Shown here one piece after another: positions 1 through 13,300 of a stretch of 64,000 nucleotides of DNA. Location: positions 61,259,537-61,323,536 of the forward strand of contig OX345636.1 of the NCBI GenBank assembly GCA_947044365.1, written 5' to 3'. The notes under the pieces were generated by a model, which was not told the origin of the DNA, did not search any database, and saw only the letters and a list, made by a program, of their open reading frames with translations. A program made the translations under genes and the position numbers. Each line of letters starts with the position of its first letter. Position 1 is the stretch's first letter. Source of the DNA: Petrosia ficiformis. Lineage: Eukaryota; Porifera; Demospongiae; Haplosclerida; Petrosiidae.

Positions 1-1310
1 CTGGAAATACTTCCAATATGATATTCCATTTACTGCTATTTCAAAATTACAGACTCCTAGTAGCGAAATAGTGAACAGAAATATACTGAATCAAAAAAAC
101 TGTCCCTTGAATCCCATACTACTATACCAAGAAACTAAAAAGGGAATTGTGTTTATTATATATGTTATGATAGTATTCACTGTCATTTCAGTAATTATAA
201 CTATCATGATAGTAAAATAATTCACTATTGACCAGCCCTAATTTATTAATACACACTTACAAAGCAAGTAGCCCCATCTTAATCAATCTTCCAGCTTGTA
301 AAAGTTTGATATACATGTACATGTACATGTATACACTTGTCCTCACACCCCTAGCTTCCTCATATGTAAAATGAGTGGTAACACCAGAAGTAATTATACA
401 ATGACACCTTAGCTCACTATAATTATAGTTGATAATCTTTTCAGTGAGTACATACATTACTCAATGAATGAGCCTTCCATAGTAGATTCTTAATCTCTCA
501 TACATGTACATGTAATTATAAATTATTGTTAATCTAAATTGAGCTAACCTGTAGTATTGAGCAATTATTGAATATTCTAATAAATGAACATCTTTAGAGA
601 GTCCAATTTATCATGTACTGTATGATACAAAGATCATGATGATCAACTGAATAAAGAGTGTGTAACAGATAAAAACAAAAGAAGGGCTAAGCAATACTGG
701 AAATTATTTGTTGTACTTGTATTTTATAACTACACATAGTAGCCACATTCATTAGTGATAATAATTATCTTAACTAATAAGTTCTAGTGTTGCTTAGACT
801 TCTCTTATCTAGTGTGTTCTCTTGTATTTCAATCTTCATTCACTGGATCATCATTCTGTTTATATTAAGTTTCTGATGATCTACTTTATTATAATATTTA
901 GTATATGATCAATGATATAACAAAACATTCACATATTATCCATTGACTACATTACTGATATGAATGTACACTTGAATTGAGCTAATTATAAACCTGATAC
1001 TATTTAAATATCATTAAAAGGACATTGTTTGTATAAATTATAATTATATGTAAATTATGTATAATAATTATCTCTTGGTAGAGATGTTTGTTTACATGTT
1101 AGTTTTCATAAACTCATCTTTAGGAATTTTACTGTCACAAACTTATTATATTTAGGAATCTATTATTAAATTATATTCATAATATTTTATACATAAGTAT
1201 GTACATGTAAATATACTGTATAATTATAATATAAATAATAAGTGTGATTATATTTTATAGATAATTATAATCACACTTATAATTGCTTCATTACATGTCA
1301 TTATTTACAG

Positions 1311-4300
1311 GATGAAGAAACAGCTCTGGATATAGCAAAAAGTGAAGGATATGAAGGATGTGTGCATATACTGGAAGAGGCTATGGTGTGTAAAATAATG
1401 TAATTTTCATTACTTGTCATTACATGAATATAATGTATAATGTATATTTACATCACTACACTATCAGGGTTTCATTTAGAGGGGGTTGTGGTGGGAGGGG
1501 TCATTTGCCCCCCCCCCCCTTGCTAGAGTTTTGCACATCTTTAACTTTTTTTTTTTCCAATATGCACACTATTATAGCCCTGTATGTCACCCCTCTAAAG
1601 TTATTTAAATTCACACTTCAACAAATTTTCTAAATGAAAACCTGACAATCAGAGTTTTTGATAAGGTTTGAAGCATGGGCCAAATTGGCTCAAAAATGTT
1701 TAGTGTGTGCGCATTGGAAAAACATCTTGAGCCAATTAATAAAGACTTAATGCTGTTAGTGACAATATAATCATAATTAACTTCGCCACTGGCTTGAAGA
1801 GAGAACTGTGAAGTGCCCAAAAAAAGAAGCTCCATGGGCCAGTGGTGCACCATATGTGCTTATCGAAAACACTGCTGTCTATACTATATACCCATATGGG
1901 TATACATTTTCGAGGTGTTTAATTTTCACATTTTCAGCTTTTGTAGGGGTTTCATTTTCGCGGTTGGGATAATTATTATTAACCTGTTTGCAATTATTCC
2001 TGTTTGTGGGCATGGTGCAAAAGAAATTTATTGACATAATAATTCTGATTCCAAATATAGGATGAAATCATGGAATAAAAAAGAAACTGACATGCTCACA
2101 ACATGAAGATGTTTATTTAGTTTAAAGCAGCCCAAAAATCGAAACTACTTGCCTAACAAAAGTGATAAAGAGACGCTAATTGTGGGTGTTACCACTAGAC
2201 TACTTAATACTCGCCTTGCTGCTTTCCTGTAGCCAGCGAAGCATGTTTGTTGTATATACAGCTTTCTTAGATGGTCTTCTGTCTAATTAAGTGGGTTAAA
2301 AGTCACTGGTATTTAAAATGCAAAAATTATGCAGGCGAGTATAGAGGTGGGTGTAGCCCTGGAACTATTAAATTTTCAAGCGCTCACCTTACTCTCTTCC
2401 TGCTGATAATAAAGCATTAGGCAATCACCTGTGAAGGCACAATTTCTGACAAAGGAACATTGGGATCCAAAACATCATCAACAGGATGAAGGTATCTGAG
2501 CAAAGCCATGATCGTACATGTTTCACACTTGCGTACACGTGTAAAAAAAAGTGGGTGTGGTGAAAAAAATTAAAATTTCCAGAGAATTTAATTTTGTGGG
2601 AGCCAAAGCATAGTGAAAACAGCGAAATTTAGTCCCCATCGAAAATTTATACCCATACGGACATTTCTGATTACCTATACATAATATAGTTCTACCACAC
2701 AATCTATTGCTCTATGTGTACAATATTTATACATTCCTAATCATATAAACCTACTCATACTTGTATAGTGATTATGTTTATTATTAGTACATTAAAAAGT
2801 CTGATTCTGTTACTAGTATTGAGATTTGGTAATTATTTCCTTTTAGAAGAATCAAAAAGTTGATAAGCATTTGGATAAACCTGGTAAGTAAATATGATAT
2901 TGTTTTATTGGTTATATACACATGTACATGTACATGTAGATTGTAATTGTTGTAATGATTGTAATGATTGTAATGATTGTAATGATTATAATGATTGTAA
3001 TGGATATCAGGTCTGGTACTTGGCCGGGTTGTGTCAAGCACTTTCTGGGCTTAAGCACAGTTTATGAAGTGCTTTATTTGAAGTGCTTCAAAGCCCTTTG
3101 TCAATTTAAGCACAAATGTTAATTTTCTGTGCTTGTAGTTAGTTACATGTACATTCTGATATTTACCACTTTTCTTTGCAACTACATGTACTGTAAGAGG
3201 GTATACAACTACCCTTATCAGCACATGTGTGATAGCAGGTGTATAATCAAGACAATGACAGCTGTAGTAGCACTTTCAAGTGCTTTAAAGTAATTAAGTA
3301 CTCTAACAAAGGGCTTGTGCTTAGGGTTAAGCACATGCAGAAATGTTAATACTTGTATTTGTGCTTGTACTTGTACTTGTGCTTGTGCTTGTGCTTGTGT
3401 TTGTGTTTGTGCTTGTGTACTTATGCTTGTACTTGTACTTGTGCTTGTGCTTGTACTTGTGCTTGTACTTGTGCTTGTATTTGTGCTTGTGTACTTGTGC
3501 ATGTGCTTGTGCTTGTGCTTGTACTTGTACTTGTTTTTGTACTTGTACTTGTGCATGTGCTTGTGCTTGTGCTTGTACTTGTACTTGTACTTGTGCTTGT
3601 ACTTGTACTTGTACTTGTACTTATACATGTATTTATACTTGTACTTGTGCTTGTATTTGTGCTTGTACTTGTGCATGTGCTTGTGTTTGTGCTTGTACTT
3701 GTACTTGTGCTTGTACTTATACTTGTACTTGTGCTTGTACTTGTATTAATACTTGTACTTGTGCTTGTATTTGTGCTTGTGCTTGTAATTGTACTTGTAA
3801 TTGTGCTTGTGCTTGTGCTTGTACTTGTACTTGTGCTTGTATTTGTGCTTGTACTTGTGCATGTACTTATACTTGTACTTGTGCTTGTATTTGTGCTTGT
3901 ACTTATACTTGTACTTGTGGTTGTACTTGGGCTTGTACTTGTGCTTGTACTTGTGCTTATATTTGTGCTTGTGCTTGTACTTGTGCATGTGCTTGTGCTT
4001 GTGCTTGTACTTGTACTTGTACTTGTACTTGTACTTGTACTTGTGCTTGTATTTGTACTTGTGCATGTGCTTGTGCTTGTGCTTGTGCTTGTACTTGTAC
4101 TAATACTTGTACTTGTGCTTGTGCTTGTGCTTGTACTTGTACTAATACTTGTACTAATACTTGTATTTGTATTTGTACTTGTACTTGTACTTGTGCTTGT
4201 ATTTGTGCTTGTACTTGTACTAATACTTGTACTTGTGCTTGTGTTTGTGCTTGTGCTTGTACTTATACTTGTACTTGTGCTTGTGTTTGTGCTTGTGCTT

Positions 4301-7300
4301 GTACTTACATGTATACTTGTACTTGTGCATGTTTTTGTGTTTGTGCTTGTATTTGTACTTGTACTTGTGCTTGTATTTGTGCTTGTGCTTGTACTTGTAC
4401 TAATACTTGTACTTGTGCTTGTGCTTGTGCTTGTGCTTGTAGTTGTACTTATACTTGTACTTGTGCTTGTATTTGTGCTTGTACTTGTACTTGTATTTGT
4501 GCTTGTGCTTGTGCTTGTGCTTGTGCTTGTGCTTGTGCTTGTGCTTGTGCTTGTACTTGTACTTGTACTTGTATTTGTGCTTGTGCTTGTGCTTGTGCTT
4601 GTGCTTGTGCTTGTGCTTGTGCTTGTACTTGTACTTGTACTTGTATTTGTGCTTGTGCTTGTGCTTGTGCTTGTGCTTGTGCTTGTGCTTGTGCTTGTGC
4701 TTGTGCTTGTACTTGTACTTGTACTTATACTTGTACTTGTGCTTGTGTTTCTGCTTGTGCTTGTACTTACATGTATACTTGTACTTGTGCATGTTTTTGT
4801 GTTTGTGCTTGTATTTGTACTTGTACTTGTGCTTGTATTTGTGCTTGTACTTGTACTAATACTTGTACTTGTGCTTGTGCTTGTACTTATACCTGTATTT
4901 GTGCATGTTTTTGTGTTTGTGCTTGTATTTGTACTGGTACTTGTGCTTGTACTTGTGCATGTGCTTGTACTTGTACTAATACTTGTACTTGTGCTTGTGC
5001 TTGTATTTGTACTTGTGCATGTGCTTGTGCTTGTGCTTGTGCTTGTACTTGTACTAATACTTGTACTTGTGCTTGTGCTTGTACTTATACCTGTACTTGT
5101 GCATGTTTTTGTGTTTGTGCTTGTATTTGTACTGGTACTTGTGCTTGTACTTGTGCTTGTGCTTGTACTTGTACTAATACTTGTACTTGTACTTGTGCTT
5201 GTATTTGTACTTGTGCATGTGCTTGTGCTTGTGCTTGTGCTTGTACTTGTACTAATACTTGTACTTGTGCTTGTATTTGTGCTTGTACTTGTACTAATAC
5301 TTGTACTTGTGCTTGTGTTTGTGCTTGTGCTTGTACTTATACTTGTACTTGTGCTTGTGTTTGTGCTTGTGCTTGTACTTGTACTAATACTTGTACTTGT
5401 GCTTGTGCTTGTACTTATACCTGTACTTGTGCATGTTTTTGTGTTTGTGCTTGTATTTGTACTGGTACTTGTGCTTGTACTTGTGCTTGTGCTTGTACTT
5501 GTACTAATACTTGTACTTGTGCTTGTGCTTGTATTTGTACTTGTGCATGTGCTTGTGCTTGTGCTTGTGCTTGTACTTGTACTAATACTTGTACTTGTGC
5601 TTGTATTTGTGCTTGTACTTGTACTAATACTTGTACTTGTGCTTGTGTTTGTGCTTGTGCTTGTACTTATACTTGTACTTGTGCTTGTGTTTGTGCTTGT
5701 GCTTGTACTTACATGTATACTTGTACTTGTGCATGTTTTTGTGTTTGTGCTTGTATTTGTACTTGTACTTGTGCTTGTATTTGTGCTTGTGCTTGTACTT
5801 GTACTAATACTTGTACTTGTGCTTGTGCTTGTGCTTGTGCTTGTAGTTGTACTTATACTTGTACTTGTGCTTGTATTTGTGCTTGTACTTGTACTTGTAT
5901 TTGTGCTTGTGCTTGTGCTTGTGCTTGTGCTTGTGCTTGTGCTTGTGCTTGTACTTGTACTTGTACTTGTACTTGTATTTGTGCTTGTGCTTGTGCTTGT
6001 GCTTGTGCTTGTGCTTGTGCTTGTGCTTGTGCTTGTGCTTGTACTTGTACTTGTACTTGTACTTGTACTTGTGCTTGTGCTTGTATTTGTGCTTGTACTT
6101 GTGCTTGTGCTTGTACTTGTGCTTGTACTTGTATTTGTGCTTGTGCTTGTATTTATGCTTGTGCTTGTACTTGTATTTGAGCTTGTACTTGTATTTGTGC
6201 TGTGCTTGTGCTTGACGTAATTTAAAAGTGCTTGCACTTGTACTTAAGCACTTTTCTAAAGGGCTTCACACAACCCTGGTCTTAGAGTGGGCAACCTTTG
6301 GATTTACCCAGGATCCCCAACATACCACAGAAAGAATGGGCCTGGAATGGATCGTTTTGGAATTTACAAATGACTAATCACTCCTTGTCTAGATAATAAA
6401 TTGATTTAACAACAGTATTCAATTGATTTTAAAGCATAAAAATCTGATTTCTGTAGTATAACATCATACTCACATAATAACAAGTTAATTAAGGACATAA
6501 TATAATAAGTGACCACACCATCATGAATAAATTATTATCTAGGATCATTACTACTATTGTAGTCTTGTGTAGTCAAGCACTGCAACTCTACGAGTGACTC
6601 CCAGAGTCTTGTCACATGACTCTTGACAATTCTAATTAAAGCTTTAAAGCTGATTTTTCAAAATACAAATAATCAACATAACATTTGCATGCGTGGAACC
6701 GTCTCCCGTCACCTTCAATACAACCCACATTACTTGAGTAGGTGTTTAAAATGGCAAAGTAGCAAAAACGAAAATTATATAGGCATGTCTTTAAACACGC
6801 GTCTTATACTAAATATCATTATCTATAGCTCAAGAGTTAGTTGACCAATAGCTAAGATATTATACTATATAGATATTGAAATTCCTGAGAGAAGCACAGT
6901 TTGTCTGGAAGCTCTATTTGAACTAATTATGTTTTCTTTAATTTTATTGTTTATCTATACAGTATAATAACTTATCTATTTGTCCACTAACTCTTGGATT
7001 ATAGATAATCATATTTATAAGCATTTAAAGTCATGTCTATGAATTATTGCTGCTTCTCCATTTTAAACACCTACTCAAGTTAAGTGCGGTTGCACCTAAG
7101 AACTACTGATATATCTCTGATCAAACACTATCCATACAGTGTATTAGACCATCTCTTGATCATAGAGAGGAGGGGCTTGCTACACAAGACTAGCGTTCAA
7201 AATATGCAAATATTTCTGTCCCAGACCAATAAATAATCCCTTAAAGTTTTAAGTTTTATAGTTTGTATTAATACATGTATATTAGTTATATTAGGTGTTT

Positions 7301-10300
7301 TGGTTGTATGAATTGTATTGTAATACTGATTTTTTTAAAACTTTTTTTTTTCATTTGCAGACATTAATCGAAAAGTAGCCATGCCAAAGAAGCCTGAAGC
7401 AGTGCCAGGTACTAAATACACTTCCAATGTTTTCATAGTAAATAAGTACAATATCTATACATTGTACATAGCTACATTTAGAAAAGTTACCAAGGATAGC
7501 AAAACAGGTGTTTGTCAAAATAAAGGGGAGCAAACCCCTCATCTGTTTACATAAGCACATGCCCAACTAGGGAGGTCTGGTGACAGGGTTCCTCAGGAAA
7601 TTTTTATATTACAATCTCTGAGATCACTTTTGGTTGCATATTCAGACTAATGTTTGACCTCAAAAGATTGCAATTTAATAATTTGTTGTGAAACTCTACT
7701 AGTAATTTATTAATAGTACAATACTATATTATTTGTAATTCAGACATAGTAGTTACCATTCTAATAGTTAATTAAGAGCATAATATAATAAATCACCACA
7801 CCTGTTATGAATAAATAGTTGCTAGGGCAACATGTGCAAATCTATATTCTCAGCATACATTTATTATACTCCCTGAGTGTTTTAATGATTGTATTATTTG
7901 TATTACATGTAGTGATAAAAGTTGTAATAGTCACATGTATATTGTTTGTATTGGTTATAAAAATTGTATTACATGTATTTAGGGCTGAGACAAAGGTGGG
8001 AAAACAACCTTTAAAGCTTCGTCAGCAAAAACCAACAAAGGTTCGAAGGTTCGCACATGTTTTTATCAATGTTGGTCTTACCTTGATTGGCTGTAGAAAG
8101 CCTCCAAAAAAGGGTTATTGCTTTATAATGAGAACTAGTGTGGTTCCTGTCAGTGTTTCTATCAAGATTAGGCACTGCTGGACTGAGAAATAAGACAAAA
8201 GCTACCAGCAACACATCCTCAACGTTCATGGAACATGCCCACATTATTAGCCACAAGTTTGAATTGCAGAATTGCACATGCATAAACATTATGTAGGCAT
8301 GGCAGCGAAGCTTCAAAGGCAGAAATGTAGCTTTGAATGGACAACCAACGAACGAAGGTTCGAACTTTCAAATCTTCATACCCAGCCCCACTTGTATTAC
8401 TTGTATTACTTGTATCAGTTGTATTAGTTGTATTACTTGTATTAATTGTATTACTTGTATTACTTGTATTAGTTGTATTACTTGTATTAATTGTATTACT
8501 TGTATTACTTGTATTAGTTGTATTACTTGTATTGTATTACTTGTATTACTTGTATTAGTTGTATTACTTGTATTAATTGTATTACTTGTATTACTTGTAT
8601 TAGTTGTATTACTTGTATTGTATTACTTGTATTACTTGTATTAGTTGTATTACTTGTATTAATTGTATTACTTGTATCAGTTGTATTAGTTGTATTACTT
8701 GTATTAATTGTATTACTTGTATCAGTTGTATTAGTTGTATTACTTGTATTACTTGTATTAATTGTATTACTTGTATTACTTGTATTACTTGTATTACTTG
8801 TATTACTTGTATTACTTGTATTAGTTGTATTACTTGTATTATTATAAATAATGAGCATTTGAAGTCATGTCATTGAATTTTTGCTTCTGCTCCATTTAAA
8901 CACCTTGTATTAACTGGGATTTATACTATATAAAGCCCGGTTTGTATGGTGGTAACCACAAGCAAGTCTCAGACAACCTAAATTTTGTGCAGTGTCATTG
9001 TGGGTATATTTCCTGCAGACAACATTTGGGGCTAATTCTGCTATGAATTAGGGGTGGGCGGCATTGGTAATTTTTTTACTGATAAATTCATTTCTGTATC
9101 GCAATACGATATCACAAATTGATACATACCGAAATATCGAAATACACTGTTAATTTAATATTTTTGTGCCACACTCATATTATGTTTGAGCACATGGCCA
9201 ACTGAAATAGTGCGTTTAGCAGTGTTTGTTAGACTTTTCTAGATGCGAACAGGTTAGAAAAGAGTGGTAGACTCCAATTCATTAATAGTAGATACTATAT
9301 TTGAGTGTTATCGTTGTCACATAAGTCAATTGATACAAAGACTTTTTGTTTACGTTAAGAATTCTACTCCAGTATGCCAAAAAAAAGTGTGTTTTACAGA
9401 TAGTATTTTAGTAGTCTGAACTAGTTGTTGGTTGTGTTTCAGGCACAGTTTGTGCCTACAAAATGTTTGTGGGAGTGACCATTTGTAAAACACGTATTGT
9501 ATGTACATGTAGTTGATATTTAGTTATAATTGATACTAAAATTTCCAATATCACCCACTGCTACCTGCTCACTGGCGTGTTTAAGGGAGGCCTGGTGGGG
9601 CCCAGGCCCTCCCTGTTGCTTTGTAATGACATTTTTTTTAAATAATTCTAATTAATGCCTCCATGCATCATGGTTTGCAGCCCCATTGTAGGAGTAACTA
9701 AGTCTGATATGGACTCTGAGTCTGAGTCTGAGAGCATTGAATCCCCACAGAGTTCATCAACATTGCTAGATTCTCAGTTGTCATCATCAATAATAGCGAT
9801 AATGTACGTAACGTAGATGCCGACAGACCACACCCATCATAAATGATTAATTTGCACACCATAGTAATATCAATACAGGTGCTAGGCCCCCCCTGATATT
9901 CATGTCTAGACACACCTATGTATCTGCTAGTAAGTAGAATGCTATATTTGTAATTAAGATATAATACCACTCTTCTTATAAGCTCCTATACATAGAACTA
10001 TTGTATTGCTTATAATTACATGTATTATTATCAATACATGTATTGAGAATGTCTGTTGATATTATTATCATTTATCCTAGTCATACAAAACTTTATTACA
10101 TTGTATACATATTTGTTTATTTATACATTTTACACATTGCTATGATCTATACACATTGCTATGATCTATACACATTGCTATGATCTATTCACATTGCTAT
10201 GATCTATTCATATTGCTATGATCTATACACATTGCTATAATCTATACACATTGCTATGATCTATTCACATTGCTATGATCTATTCACATTGCTATGATCT

Positions 10301-13300
10301 ATTCACATTGCTATGATCTATTCATATTGCTATGATCTATTCACATTGCTATGATCTATTCATATTGCTATGATCTATACACATTGCTATGATCTATTCA
10401 CATTGCTATGATCTATACACATTGCTATGATCTATTCACATTGCTATGATCTATACACATTGCTATGATCTATTCACATTGCTATGATCTATTCACATTG
10501 CTATGATCTATTCATATTGCTATGATCTATACACATTGCTATGATCTATTCACATTGCTATGATCTATACACATTGCTATGATCTATTCACATTGCTATG
10601 ATCTATACACATTGCTATGATCTATACACATTGCTATGATCTATTCACATTGCTATGATCTATTCACATTGCTATGATCTATTCACAGATGACAAATCTA
10701 CTGTTACTAAGAAACAGGAGGTATCACTCCCAGGTACTGATTTGTGTTCCATATCAGTTTCATTATCATAATTTTAATGTTCTATATGAGTGTTTGAAAC
10801 ATCCCATAGTTTAGTAATAATTATTATCATTGCAATTACAATAATAGCACTTGGCATGTTGCTTCCTTCACCTTGTTAAGATAACTATACACTGTGAACT
10901 ATAATGATATAAAATATATTCCAAACATTTCTAAATCAGTTAGTAAAATTGTCCTCCATTTTCTATTGTCACATGAAGTGATTGAAGTTTAGCTGTATAT
11001 AGGACTGAAATGAAAATTTAAAATCTGCTTTATCACCTAATGATCAAATGGCTGCTTGTGTTATTATCATTGGGGTAATGCTTGCAAGGTTTGGTTGTAG
11101 AAAATATCCAACACTTCCTAGTCACTCATCATAAGAATGCTAGGGCAACATGTGCAAATCTGTCTGCTCAGCATCTATTTGTATTATTTGTATTACATGT
11201 AGTGATAAAAGTTGTAATAGTCACATGTATATGGTGTGTATTGGTTATAAAAATTGTATTACATGTATTTAGGGCTGGGGCGAAGGTGGGAAAACAGCCT
11301 TTAAAGCTTTGTCAGCAAAAATGAACGAAAGTTCAAAGGTTCACACATGTTTTTATCAATGTTGGTCTTACCATGATTGGCTATAGAAAGCCTCCAAAAC
11401 AGTGTTATTGCTTTGTAATGAGAACTAGTGTGGTTCCTGTCAGTGTTTCTATCAAGATTAGGCACTGCTAGACTGAGAAATAAGACAAAAGCAACCAGCA
11501 ACACAGCCTCAACTTTTATAGAACATGCCTACATTATTAGCCACAAGTTTGAATTGCAGAAGTGTGCATGCACAAACATTAAAGTAGGCATGGCAGCCAA
11601 GCTTTGAAGGTAGAAGTGTAGCTTCGAATGCACAACAAAGGAACGAAGGTTGAACCTTCATTCCCAGCCCTACTTGTATTAGTTGTATTACTTGTATTAC
11701 TTGTATTACTTGTATTACTTGTATTACTTGTATCAGTTGTATTACTTGTATTACTTGTATTACTTGTATTACTTGTATTACTTGTATTACTTGTATCAGT
11801 TGTATTACTTGTATTACTTGTATTACTTGTATTACTTGTATTACTTGTATCAGGAGCCCAGAATGATGTTGACGAGAAAACGAAAGAGTAGGAGAGGCAG
11901 ACGACCACGCATTTAATTAAATTGGTCAAACTATCTGTCTGACCATCTGTTACTATTTTTAGAATCCACGTGTATCCACACCTTCGTTGAAAACGAACTG
12001 CTACTAACTACATTGACTTAGTTTCCTCTAAAACAAAGAAAATAATTTGGCAATAATCTGGCTGTGTAGACCTGTGAAGACGTTGCTAGTGAAGCCATTG
12101 ACAGAGTAGCAGAAATAATGTCAAACACTCTTGATTAGGACTAAACAATTCTTTCTCGGCTTCTCCAAAGCATGCTCTCGCTTTCCTGATAGTACATGTA
12201 GGTGACTCCATTTCTGCCTCCAGACATGTTCGTATACTAACTAACCTTGGAGATCTTCGAGGTGTTGACGCCATATTTAACAAAGGCGTGGATTCTACAA
12301 ATAGTAACAGATGGTCAGACAGATACATGTAGTTTGAGCAATGTAATTAAATGCATGGTCATTTACCGCTCCTACTCTTCTGCTTTCTGGTAAGTTTTTG
12401 GCTCTTGTTTGTATTAGTTGTATTTTTTTTGTACAAGTGTTTTGATCAAATGTGGCTTAATGAGGAAGCTAAAATAGCACAGAGATCGACGGCTTTACAT
12501 CCCCTCCGAAGGATGGGGTGATTAACACCTCCTCATTTTTGGAGGGTAGAGCTGTGTACACTCATAGATGAAAAAAACCTAACCCTAGCGGGGCTTAAAC
12601 CTGCAACCTTTCGATTGCAGGCCAGCACTTTAGCTAGCAGGCCACTAGTACCCCCTGTTAGTTGTGTTATACATGTAGTTGTGTTGATATGAGGGTTGTA
12701 TTATAATGCACATTTCAATGAACACTATTTTTTCCATTGCAGATGATATCAAAAGCGATATTTCTGTGCAAGATGAACCAAATGTGAAGAAGCCAGATGA
12801 AACAATACCAGGTACTAAATGTAGTGTCTTTATAAAACAAATAGTACAGTATGACTAGTAGCATCATGAGTACATGTATCTCTTTCTGTATTTTAACTTG
12901 ATGTGATGTGTTATAAACTCTACTATTAATATTACTATTAGTAGAATGCTGTATTTGTAATTAAGATATAATTAGTTACCACTCTTCTTAATAGTTCCTA
13001 TACATAGAACTATTGTATTGCTTATAATTATATTATCAATACATGTATTAAGAATGTCTATAGACGCATTGAAATTTCAAACTCACTCTAGTGTGACTTG
13101 GCCATGGAAAGTATAGTATAATGAATATCTGTTATTAGTTTCAATTATCATAGGTTATTGGTAGAATACATTTTGTAATAAGTAGGTGATGTCAACTTTC
13201 ATACCTTAAGTCTACTTTTAATTACATGTACTCATTTTAGCAAATTTAGTGACTAAAATTATTATGTCCTAATAATATATTTAGTGATTAGGCAAATTAG

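Noticed and set aside
3343..6237. Open frames of 938-955 codons on both strands
   Set aside because: They run through a 6-bp repeat whose length keeps all frames open; composition is two- to three-residue low complexity and boundaries coincide with the array.
8333..8876. Several 70-110 codon frames (VLLVLL, TSNTSN, YYLYY strings)
   Set aside because: Products of the 9-bp TTGTATTAC array.
10129..10688. CRISPR array
   Set aside because: Units are contiguous 19-bp tandem copies without unique spacers, in a eukaryotic intron.
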